NCBI GenBank assembly: GCA_015227615.1 | Contig: JAALGZ010000001.1 | Span: 620,001-684,000 of the forward strand | Source: Labyrinthula sp. Ha | Lineage: Eukaryota; Sar; Bigyra; Labyrinthulida; Labyrinthulaceae | Length of the DNA: 64,000 nt | Direction of reading: 5' to 3' | Shown: positions 35,101 through 42,752 of the stretch, piece after piece | Layout of the letters: each line of letters begins with the position of its first letter | How positions within the stretch are numbered: the first letter of the stretch is position 1 | Program-made: the position numbers and the translations under genes | Notes under the pieces: generated by a model | Databases searched by the model: none | Seen by the model: the letters and a program-made list of their open reading frames with translations, nothing else | What the model was told of the DNA's origin: nothing

Positions 35101-35583
35101 CTCACCAATATAGTAAAAAAACGTCAGGAAACCCATAAATCCACAGCAAGAGATATTGTCGATAAAGAACTGACAGCTCTGAGAGAATACCAACTTCAAA
35201 ACCCATCACCACCACCAACAGCAAAACCTATATACTACTATGAACCACTTGCGTTACTAGGAGAAGAACCAGTGCCGCCTGAGGACCCACCACCATCCCA
35301 CTTTACCCACCTCCTTGAAAATGAGAACCAACCTTCAAACTGCACAGGAAACCAGGAACCAGAAGAACACTTGGACACGAACCAGAGCTTGAACAGGAAC
35401 TTGGACACGAACAGGAACAGGAACACGAACTTGGACTTGAGCAGGAACGCAGACTTGGACTTGAATATGAACAGAAGCCTGGACACGAGAAGAAGACCAA
35501 CACACCCATCCTTCGACCAAGATACAACATCCACAATCAACCCACAGAAAACGCAGCAACCAGAATATCACCTAAAGCACTAA
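32176..35583 (+). CDS. LINE endonuclease-reverse transcriptase polyprotein
   Basis: 1,135-aa frame. N-terminal apurinic/apyrimidinic-type endonuclease (residues about 30-270): SVNVGGLTAFK, MLQELHKQG, VNTYAPHCG, ICGDFNAQ and SEIDYVITN. Reverse transcriptase (about 490-810): KTLKNNKAPGPDNIRNEV, NYRPISLLNTHFKLLTKI, YQAGFRSNRST, LFIDFAKAFDS and YFAFADDLVIL. After it comes a zinc-finger-like CERCDRYFHSEMSLRCHKS with RFCDG. Two oddities: the conserved LQGDSLSP motif reads LQEDSLSP, and homology to the C-terminus of copy 2 continues past the stop in another frame to 35678 (MNPMDYIQLLEQINEIL), so an indel in the repetitive linker has replaced the original tail. Activity of this copy is therefore doubtful. 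Confidence 0.9.
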   Translation: MQCFQSSDLSTPSREVPGIASRLKRFPKLVSVNVGGLTAFKCSYVQQLTKETEILMLQELHKQGMQRLQRMVNVSSASGRWFFSKLPEKAAGVATFLCNELASQVTDTDGRSDRILKLVVKLGGKRSLVLVNTYAPHCGHGQETYKMYLKELKSKLNGVNKRRLVLICGDFNAQVSRKELNVEGKLGLSHRTNSNGKLLVEFLKEKELTICNHIAVTGKKGSRKHATFMARSNSGGPSEIDYVITNHVPAITGFKISSTIAYNLWMKKNFDHLALTVRVNIHPKHTPGKRTRSQLDYSTLRSNAALQEKINSELKEVLELNDALTDTYLTLTHSIPSIMKKHLPEVKYNLPEHQNSEQTISLMRYKRANWNNLNSEEKKRITNEVKTSAKEDYSNWLERIASEIETAFQSNNTRTGYQLIKKVKPVRKQFGKITKNTAGKLVGTAGRIQILKEYLEKQQNLPLPTNLLTENQIRHYQTPILAPAPSNSINIHPPKAEEIKECIKTLKNNKAPGPDNIRNEVLKHVEIVQSHAVREIQSFFRLDAFKSKKMRKICRGKVVYLYKQKGSKNDPSNYRPISLLNTHFKLLTKIINNRIAPILNKLPYYQAGFRSNRSTIQKIEALDTIIKETLKQKIYLRILFIDFAKAFDSISHKFMKLALEEHHVPKKLIKLITILYDKTKVFVSDSGEKSSLVNIKKGVLQEDSLSPSIFILCLHSIMKRIKNNTLQGTSLHNQTFRYFAFADDLVILTRNDEEIISFVTQLQNLQQLTGLKINVSKTKVMLTNEGYSLVDKIPDVDINRILTNFHCERCDRYFHSEMSLRCHKSSRFCDGIHNRSRAGTLAVTDSRTIIHDKIQPKTSNVEVAAETIEAVTKYKYLGAIFDPQGINADAISKKLNEAHSHINRFRDILSSSNIQKKTRINLARALVIAPAIYNVENWPSNVKITKALTKISRRLKRTIDRIDSFDFQLEEDDLDLTNIVKKRQETHKSTARDIVDKELTALREYQLQNPSPPPTAKPIYYYEPLALLGEEPVPPEDPPPSHFTHLLENENQPSNCTGNQEPEEHLDTNQSLNRNLDTNRNRNTNLDLSRNADLDLNMNRSLDTRRRPTHPSFDQDTTSTINPQKTQQPEYHLKH
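35363..35490 (+). repeat. Minisatellite-like repeats in the LINE C-terminal linker
   Basis: Imperfect short units built on TTGGACACGAACAGGAAC encode an LDxNRN-type repeat (LDTNQSLNRNLDTNRNRN). The unit number probably varies, and the reading-frame slip near the C-terminus falls in or next to this stretch. Confidence 0.7.
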
Positions 35584-36387
35584 GAGAAACGTCGAGAATA
35601 ACAACTGGAGGAAGAGGAATGAATCCAATGGACTATATTCAGCTGCTGGAGCAAATAAACGAAATTCTTCCATCCTGACAAAAATATCAACATCGTTCAC
35701 CTGGAATAGCAACAACGAACAGTCAACCTATAGAATAACACGAAAGCAGCATAAGTCAGCTCAAAGGAGGCCCCCCAGCACTCACTAAGACCATCGACAA
35801 CCTCAACTGCAAGAAGCAAAATCTTCGAAAAATCAAGAAAACACCCCCAAAACAACAGGAAACCTCACCATCTATATTCCCCTTCAACCTCCCGAGCTCA
35901 TAACACCTCCAATTATCTTCAAACAGCTTGAAACATATATAGGATCGTCCAAAAACCAACATAACATAGAAATAGACCATCCAAAATGCAGAATCCAGAT
36001 AAGAATGAGCAAAACCGTGAAAATCTTGAACAGGAACATAATAGAAAGCCATATCGTGGTAAAACATCAGCGGAAAAACCTTCAGCAGCGTGAACTGGAC
36101 ACCCGTGAGATTATCTTTACTTTTTGCATGTTTTGTGTTTTGTTAATTTGATTGTGGATTGTATCAGAAAAGTTAGGATTTTGGGAAATAATGGAAATGA
36201 TCAAGAGATGAGAGTCTGACCAACCAGCTTCAGAGGATTCTGTCAAATACCAATGAAATTAAGGAAGCATAACGGAACATAATAGAATAACAAAGTAGTA
36301 TAATAGTACGTAGCTCTTATTGGTAGTTAGATCCCCGCCATAGGGTTAGGCCAGTAGGCCCAAATAACTCCCTTAAAACCTTAACCT

Positions 36388-36400
36388 AAAAACGAGATTA
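36388..36400. repeat. Right target-site duplication of LINE copy 1
   Basis: AAAAACGAGATTA, identical to 32122-32134. Confidence 0.88.
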
Positions 36401-36620
36401 TGAAAACCCGTTAACAAAATGAAAAAAGTTCTTACAAATTCAATATTCGTTGACTACAATTTTTTTTGAAGGTTCTAAGAATCAAAAAAGAACCCTTCAG
36501 TTTCATAAATCTCAATGGCCGTTTATGATTTTAACAAACTAGAAGGGGATTTAAGCGATAGGAAAAAAACTGTGTATAGTAAAGGATAAGGACTTGTTAA
36601 ACTTGAAGGGATATATAAGA

Positions 36621-38703
36621 ATGAACTCTGTGAAGATGAACCATTTATCTAGGAAGGGTTCCCCAGTTCCAAGTGGAACAAGCGAAGAATTTAGCACGGA
36701 TGAGAAGGATGTTGCTAATAGAAGCTTTGAAGAGTTTGGAGAATATGATTCCAATTGTTCTTCGTCTTGTGATGATCAAGAGCTGGTTGAAAAGTCTTCA
36801 AGATATTTTGCTGGGACATTGGTGCCAAAGTGGATTATACACATGATATATAATAAGTTTGGATTTACTCCACAAGAAAAAGAACCGGAAACACCAGAAG
36901 GACGGCTAAAGAGAAGTGTCTCATTCTCTGGATTTCCAAGTTGCCTGCAAGGAAACTGTGAACGAAAAGGTCCAGATCATATTTTTCTTAGGCAAGTGAG
37001 CTATGTTTCAGATGAAACACCAGAGTTTTTCGAAAATAACGAAGAGAATTTCAGTTCGATGGCAGAGGCTCAATTTCACAATAGGTTAAACAATTCAGCT
37101 CCATTTATTAGCAGAAATATGAGTCCTGGAATATCTCAAGTTGGACCAATAAAAGCTCCAGTTTTTTCCAATATAAAGCATGCAGAAAAAAACCAATTGA
37201 AGAAATGTGTTCCTCTCCCACGTTTTCTTATTCCCAGCACTTGTTTTTCAACATTTTCCATTCCAATGCAACTATACCCTGATCAATTTCAACCATACTT
37301 GAGCTACTTTCCTCAAGTTACAACTGGAAATGACTCATTGAGAAATTCAAGTATTAGAACAACCCTGTCACCTGTTTTATTTGCATTCAAGATGAAGGGC
37401 CAAATACCAAAATTTCCACAGCTAAAAGCCAATATATTTGAATTTTGTACAGATTCATCTGGAAGTAGATTTATACAACAAGTCATGAACAGCAAAAATC
37501 CTGCAGAACATTATATTCCTGTGGAGCTACAAGAACTTGCGCAGGAGATTGTGAGTTATGGTTTTTGTTTAATGAAGGATATGTTTGGAAATTACGTAAT
37601 CCAGAACTTATTAGATAATGCTTCAAACAAAATTAAGGAGACTATTATCCATTTAGTTCCTTCACATATGGAAGAGTTGAGTATTCAACCTCATGCCTGT
37701 AGAGTGGTTCAAAAAATTCTCGATCTTGTTAATGGATCTCTTAGAATGCAGCTCACATGGGAGCTAATAGTACCAAGCAGTTTATTTTTTGCAGGGTCTG
37801 TAAATTTTTTTCAGCGATTGGAGAACAGATTGGCAATGCTTTGTACTCACCAGTATGGATCTCATGTAGTTCGGAAATGTTTAGAAATAATGCAGAAAGA
37901 TGTTTACGTTGGTCTAAGAAACTTAAGGCGGCGCTCCATGAAGTAATTTTTCCTTTATTGTAACTCTTAGGTTTGAAGCCATTACTGGTCTCTTAAAAAG
38001 AACAACAAAGGCAGATGAGGTTGATTATTTAGGGTATAATGAGGCAAGTATCATACATAGAACTGGTGACCTACTAGATAGCATTGTTTTGGTCACGCTG
38101 ATAGAAGCAAGAGTTGCAACTGAAGTTTCAACTTATACTGTTAATCCTAATGCATGTAAGCTTGTGCAAAGGGTTATGGGTGATTGTGATGGGAATAGAA
38201 ATTGCAGGATCTTAGAAGTCGTAGCATTTGTAGAAGAGAGCATCCCAAGTTTAGCTGTTGATCAATATGGTAATTTTGTTCTTCAGCATGTTTTGGATTC
38301 TGGTCAGGAATATCAAGCAGATACGATTCAGAAGTATGTGTTTAACAACTTATTTCACTTGTCGCAACATAAATTTGGGAGTCATTTGGGAGAAAAATCT
38401 TTCTTGACTGGAACCGAGATACAGAGAACGCGGTTAGCGAAGAAGTTGCTGAAACATACAAACAAAAATAGCCCATTGGAGCTTGATACTTTCTTGAAAC
38501 TTATGAAGGACCCATATGCCAACTTTGTTCTTCAAAGGGCACTTGGCGCAACCCCAGCAGCCGTCCAGCGAAAACTAATTAAATCTGTATTAATGAGAAC
38601 TACAGCTGTGGAGAATTTTGCTTATGGCAGACATGTAGTAGCGTATACCGAAAAACTCAATCTAAACCTACAGGCTAAGAAACGGCTCCAAGAAATTGTA
38701 TAG
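36621..38703 (+). CDS. Pumilio-family RNA-binding protein
   Basis: 684 aa from two exons (36621-37942, 37971-38703). PUF proteins bind 3' UTR elements and repress or destabilise mRNAs. The first ~265 residues are low-complexity. Eight PUF repeats follow, with recognition triplets SGSRFIQQ, FGNYVIQN, HACRVVQK, YGSHVVRK, NACKLVQR, YGNFVLQH, FGSHLGEK and YANFVLQR. The S-R-Q, N-Y-Q, C-R-Q, C-K-Q, N-F-Q and S-H-E triplets fit the known code. Read from repeat 8 to 1 they predict UGUAnAUA; repeat 4 (S-H-R) is non-standard. Between repeats 3 and 4 there are 18 extra residues. I left these in because the possible intron there does not end in TAG. The frame opens at a TTG at 36594, but the first ATG is 36621. 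Confidence 0.9.
37943..37970 (+). other. 28-nt intron of the Pumilio gene
   Basis: Starts GTAATTTTTCC and ends CTTAG; phase 2. It joins RRRSM-K to FEAITGLLKRTT and connects repeats 4 and 5 in one frame. The total coding length then divides by three. Confidence 0.88.
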
Positions 38704-38834
38704 ATTTCTGACCCTTACTAAACCTTGCTATAGTTTTATTGTCAACGTACACCCGTGTGTAATAGTAATGGGAACGTTAGCCATTGGCAGCTTCTGAGGA
38801 AGTACTTTGTAATATATCTATAAAGTATAAGTTA

Positions 38835-41800
38835 TCATATGTCCAGGAATGGCTCTGGGAAATTTCTTTGACCTGTGAATGCCCTGTAGGTCACAGTAGC
38901 AAGGATGACCAAAAGAATTCCAGCTATACTAACAATCGTTATGGACTTCCATGTAACACCATTTTTGAACATTATCATCTCTGTGAGAGTTCCTGATTCA
39001 TCAGCAGTTTCTACTGCAACTAATCTTAACTCGCAAACCACAGCTAGAATAGTTGATTCGTCGTTCCCCAGAGAGTTTTGAAGCCCTGTTCCATCTACAA
39101 CCAGCCCGGATCCGGAAGAAACATCCATGTTGTCATTAATATATGCAAGAGCGCCTGATGGGTTAACATTAAGCAGAGCTGCCTCGGCCTCCTTTGCAGT
39201 ATCATATACAGCAGTAACCACTACTTCACCACGTCTCTCCAACTGTAATCTGTTCAATGACCCGAGAGCTTGCTTCCCAAGGTTACCAAAAACATAATCA
39301 GCTGAAAATTTTACAGTTGCACCTAGTTTTTGTTCTTCTGCTTCATCTAAACCCCAAGTACCAGGTGCAGTAGGTGGTAGTACATCGGCTCTAGTTGGTG
39401 AAATAGTAGGTGACTCTGTTGGACTTTCCGTAGGTGTGGTTGTTGGGAAACTTGTGGGATAAGGGGTAGGAAACATTGAAGGCGACCAAGTAGGTTTCTT
39501 AGTAGGCTGAATGGTCGGAGATTCAGTTGGTCGCTTAGTGGGTTCGATAGTAGGAGACTCTGTCGGACTTTCAGTTGGTTCCTCAGTAGGATGCACTGTA
39601 GGGGATTCAGTTGGACTAATTGTAGGCGACTCTGTTGGAGATACAGTTGGGCTTTCTGTTGGGCTTACAGTGGGCTCTTCTGTTGGATGAATTGTAGGAG
39701 ACTCGGTTGGAGTAATTGTTGGTTCAGTGGTCGGTGATCGCGTGGGATGAACAGTTGGACTCTCTGTAGGGGAAGTGGTAGGAGATTCTGTGGGCCTTGT
39801 CGTTGGAGACTCAGTAGGTGATACTGTAGGTTCTTCTGTGGGTGATATTGTGGGACTTCTTGTAGGGGATCTTGTAGGGTGAACAGTGGGAGATTCAGTT
39901 GGAGAACCGGTTGGAGAAACAGTGGGAAAACGAGTCGGATACTCTGTCGGTGAAAGAGTGGGCTCGGAGGAAGGTGCTATTGTGGGAGATTCTGTAGGAT
40001 GAATTGTTGGAAAGCGGGTTGGATACAAAGTAGGAGACACTGTGGGATCGGTTGTTGGAAACGCAGATGGACTCCAAGTTGGTGATTCTGTAGGATTCTG
40101 AGTGGGTGATGTAGTTGGAAAAGCAGAGGGACTCCAAGTAGGGTTTTCTGTTGGCCTCTCTGTAGGAGAAACAGTAGGAAATTCAGTTGGATACACTGTG
40201 GGACTTTCCGTAAGTGGAATGTTCTCTGTTGGTGAGGCAGTTGGAACGGACCAAACCTTAGGCAAAGTAGGGGCAGAAGTTGGTGAATCAGTGGAAGAAG
40301 TTGGGAAAACGGTGGGGTATGCTGTCGGGTAAAGTGTTGGTGATACTGTTGGATATTCTGTTTCGTAATCATCATCTTGAGGACTATTCGTTGGCACACT
40401 AGTTGTGGGAAAATCAGTTGGGAAATCAGTGGGCTCCCCAGTTGGTGCTTCTGTAGGAAAATCGGTAGGAAACTTTGTTGGCTCTTCAGTTGGAGATTCT
40501 GTAGGAAAGTTTGTGGGGTCGTTAGTTGTCGGAGACTCTGTTAATTGGTCCCTGGAAGTTGGTTTTAAAGTTGGTGCCTCGGTAGGTTGATCCGAAGGAG
40601 CTTGTGTAGGAGCTGGGGTTCCTGGTACCAGGGTAAATTTGGCAGCAAAACCTGATTGAGGTTCACATATCCCTGCAGCGGAGGAGCAGGCACTTGAAAC
40701 CGTGCATTGACTAATCCGAACTGGGTTTTCAAACAGTTCAGGAAAGCTGTCTCTGTCAAATGTTAGTACACCACACGGAGGGAAATCCTGCAAAATTCCT
40801 TTGACTGACACCCATTCGAAGTCTTCATCTAAATACTGCAGCTCCACTCCATTCTGACAGTCTGTAAGCTCATCAGGTAGCTCATCGACAGAATCGATAC
40901 AGTTATCGTTCGCGGTACTTTCATCTACATCTCCATATTTTTCAATAGCGGCAGGGGGTCCACTTAGTTCATCTTCGTTATCCCATAACGCGTAGCAATC
41001 TGCCAAATCTTCCTCTGTGAAAGTCATTGCAATACAAAAAGCATCTCTGAAATTATAGCCTTCAGTACCGTCTCCAATTAACACAACACATTCCGCAAAA
41101 TCATCAAAATTTGGAAAATAATTCTCCTCGCAAAAGTTAATTGCGCAAGTAGGAAGACTCGCTTTAATTAAACTTTCATCACACAGCAATCTCCCTATTT
41201 CAATATCTTCATTTGCACCATTTGGATCACAACCTTCGCCAGCTTCAATTGAATTTGTATTCTCAGTAGTACCAGTCTTAGGTAAATTACTAGTAACGCA
41301 GAAGCCAGCCGCATTTTCTCGTTCATTCAAATAATTGACTTCAGGTTCCACCAAAGATTCAACATTTATTCGAGGCTGACCCCTGGCACCACCGTCACCT
41401 ACCTGCCTTAAACAACGAAGCTTCACATGGACATTAGTCTCAATGTCATTAACAAGCCAAATATATTCTCCTGCCAGTGTCTCATAAGTTTGCACAAAAT
41501 TAGGTGCAGGTACAATATATTCTCCCTCAACATCAGTCCAACTATTATTAAAGTCTCCTGCATAACAGTCCTCCGATGTAAGTCCAAAGGTTTCTTCGTC
41601 TAAAGTAATTTCAACTTCAACAATAACACCCCTTTCAGCTTGTCTAATAGAGAAATCGAATCCACTAAAGCTATACATACTAATCCAGCTTTCTCCAGAG
41701 GATTCGTTGGGCAAACAGCGACTTCCATTTGTCAAAACACTCCATGTTTCTTCCTCCTCAGCTGTGAGATTAACCCATTGACACTGTCTCTCTTCATGGT

Positions 41801-42608
41801 CAGTTTCTAGAATGCACTGCTCTTCTTGAATCACACACGTGTTTCGGTCATTTTCTGCATTAGCAGCCATTCTTGCATCACAGAGCACCCAGATGTCAGA
41901 AAGTTTGTCGAAGCTAACACAACGTGGATCACCATAGCATCCGCACGTTAAGCAGCAACTTTCTGGATCCTCTTCAACTTCAAATTGAAGCTCCAAATTA
42001 AGTTCGGCATCATCAAAACAGTCATCTTCCTCGCAAAGAGCCTCTACAGTCTCCTCCCTGCAGCTTTGAAACGGGTTTACATAACATTCGTCGTCATCAT
42101 CATTCTCCGGATCGTCCTCAGTATCAGCTAAAGCACAGCAAACACCATATTCTAAGTTTCTTTCAGTTTCATAAAAATCATCGTCCTCATTATATGTCCA
42201 TCCTACGGCATCTTCTATATCTCCACAAAGAGGGATGTAACAGTCTGCGGGAATAAATGTAGCTTCTCTCCAAGCAGAGCTATCCTGCAAGTAGCTCTTT
42301 GAGGAGGATTTAACCATGCTTGAAATTGTTTCTGCATCTATATAACTGCTACTCCCTCGACTACTAGTTGAAGTGTTCTTCACAGGTAAGTTAGAAACAA
42401 TTCGATACCGCCACTCAAGCCCCCTTTTAGCATCTTCTAAGATCCTTGAGTTAAAACCAGTTGAAAAAGAAGTTTGAGAGCTATCAGTTTTTCTTGACGA
42501 CAAGTTAATTTGTTGAAAGAGACAGACTGTTAAGAGTAAGGTCACAAGAGAAAGCAACCTCTTTTGAGTGAAAAACATGTCTTTTTGCATGAAACTATCT
42601 CTAAACAT
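38835..42608 (-). CDS. PT-rich type I surface protein
   Basis: 1,257 aa from the first in-frame ATG (42608; the open frame runs further to a TTG at 42677). A hydrophobic stretch near the start (LLSLVTLLLTVCLF) is a signal peptide or anchor. Residues about 50-660 are acidic and cysteine-rich, probably disulphide-bonded. About 420 residues of ESPTxxPT/PTxSPT units follow (DNA 39,370-40,630). Then comes a 160-residue ordered domain and one membrane span near the C-terminus (SITIVSIAGILLVILATVTY) with a short cytosolic tail. The PT stalk resembles O-glycosylated mucin-like spacers and is a style common in stramenopile proteomes. No enzyme motif seen; adhesion or coat function is an inference. The convergent Pumilio stop is 131 bp away, and the divergent transporter starts 144 bp upstream. 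Confidence 0.8.
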   Translation of the reverse strand: MFRDSFMQKDMFFTQKRLLSLVTLLLTVCLFQQINLSSRKTDSSQTSFSTGFNSRILEDAKRGLEWRYRIVSNLPVKNTSTSSRGSSSYIDAETISSMVKSSSKSYLQDSSAWREATFIPADCYIPLCGDIEDAVGWTYNEDDDFYETERNLEYGVCCALADTEDDPENDDDDECYVNPFQSCREETVEALCEEDDCFDDAELNLELQFEVEEDPESCCLTCGCYGDPRCVSFDKLSDIWVLCDARMAANAENDRNTCVIQEEQCILETDHEERQCQWVNLTAEEEETWSVLTNGSRCLPNESSGESWISMYSFSGFDFSIRQAERGVIVEVEITLDEETFGLTSEDCYAGDFNNSWTDVEGEYIVPAPNFVQTYETLAGEYIWLVNDIETNVHVKLRCLRQVGDGGARGQPRINVESLVEPEVNYLNERENAAGFCVTSNLPKTGTTENTNSIEAGEGCDPNGANEDIEIGRLLCDESLIKASLPTCAINFCEENYFPNFDDFAECVVLIGDGTEGYNFRDAFCIAMTFTEEDLADCYALWDNEDELSGPPAAIEKYGDVDESTANDNCIDSVDELPDELTDCQNGVELQYLDEDFEWVSVKGILQDFPPCGVLTFDRDSFPELFENPVRISQCTVSSACSSAAGICEPQSGFAAKFTLVPGTPAPTQAPSDQPTEAPTLKPTSRDQLTESPTTNDPTNFPTESPTEEPTKFPTDFPTEAPTGEPTDFPTDFPTTSVPTNSPQDDDYETEYPTVSPTLYPTAYPTVFPTSSTDSPTSAPTLPKVWSVPTASPTENIPLTESPTVYPTEFPTVSPTERPTENPTWSPSAFPTTSPTQNPTESPTWSPSAFPTTDPTVSPTLYPTRFPTIHPTESPTIAPSSEPTLSPTEYPTRFPTVSPTGSPTESPTVHPTRSPTRSPTISPTEEPTVSPTESPTTRPTESPTTSPTESPTVHPTRSPTTEPTITPTESPTIHPTEEPTVSPTESPTVSPTESPTISPTESPTVHPTEEPTESPTESPTIEPTKRPTESPTIQPTKKPTWSPSMFPTPYPTSFPTTTPTESPTESPTISPTRADVLPPTAPGTWGLDEAEEQKLGATVKFSADYVFGNLGKQALGSLNRLQLERRGEVVVTAVYDTAKEAEAALLNVNPSGALAYINDNMDVSSGSGLVVDGTGLQNSLGNDESTILAVVCELRLVAVETADESGTLTEMIMFKNGVTWKSITIVSIAGILLVILATVTYRAFTGQRNFPEPFLDI
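39370..40630 (-). repeat. PTxSPT-coding tandem repeat
   Basis: Roughly 1.26 kb of 12-24-nt units coding for ESPTxxPT. Third positions vary widely while the protein pattern is kept, so selection seems to act on the protein and the array is not a recent DNA expansion. Confidence 0.85.
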
Positions 42609-42752
42609 ATTGATCTTGATTTTCTGTGCAAAATGCCCGAAGATATATTTGTAACAACTCCAAACATTATCCAACAAGGCGGCATGTCCACCATTTTAAA
42701 CTTTTTTTCTTAGAACACTTTTCGGTTAATCATAATTGCCCAAAATAATCAA
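42609..42752. promoter_or_regulatory. Short divergent promoter (PT-rich protein / amino-acid transporter)
   Basis: Only 144 bp separate the two start codons, so both promoters and 5' UTRs must lie here, overlapping or shared. No TATA box is obvious. Confidence 0.5.

Larger units (their letters stand above)
32135..36387 (+). mobile_element. Non-LTR retrotransposon (LINE), nearly whole copy 1
   Basis: 4,253-bp LINE with a short 5' leader (41 bp, starting AATTTTGGGC) and one long ORF. It is flanked by a perfect 13-bp target duplication, so the copy is recent. The 3' end carries a TTAGGCC-AGTA-GGCCCAA hairpin (36346-36363) and an AT-rich tail CCTTAAAACCTTAACCT. The element lies between the divergently read K/R/S-rich and Pumilio genes. 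Removing it and one duplication would leave only about 260 bp between their start codons. A second, diverged copy lies at 53272-57370. Confidence 0.92.

Noticed and set aside
37767-37811. A possible in-frame 45-nt intron (GTACC...TTTCAG) or a 54-nt version between PUF repeats 3 and 4.
   Set aside because: It ends CAG, not TAG, and is longer than every other intron here. The frame stays open without splicing. Only the 54-nt version would give the exact 36-residue spacing, so I left it as an insertion.
39370-40630. Regularly spaced repeats that at first glance look like a CRISPR or satellite array.
   Set aside because: They code for PTxSPT units within a long open frame of a membrane protein; spacing follows codons.
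42609-42677. N-terminal extension of the PT-rich protein.
   Set aside because: It starts at TTG and lies in the short divergent promoter; no ATG in frame before 42608.
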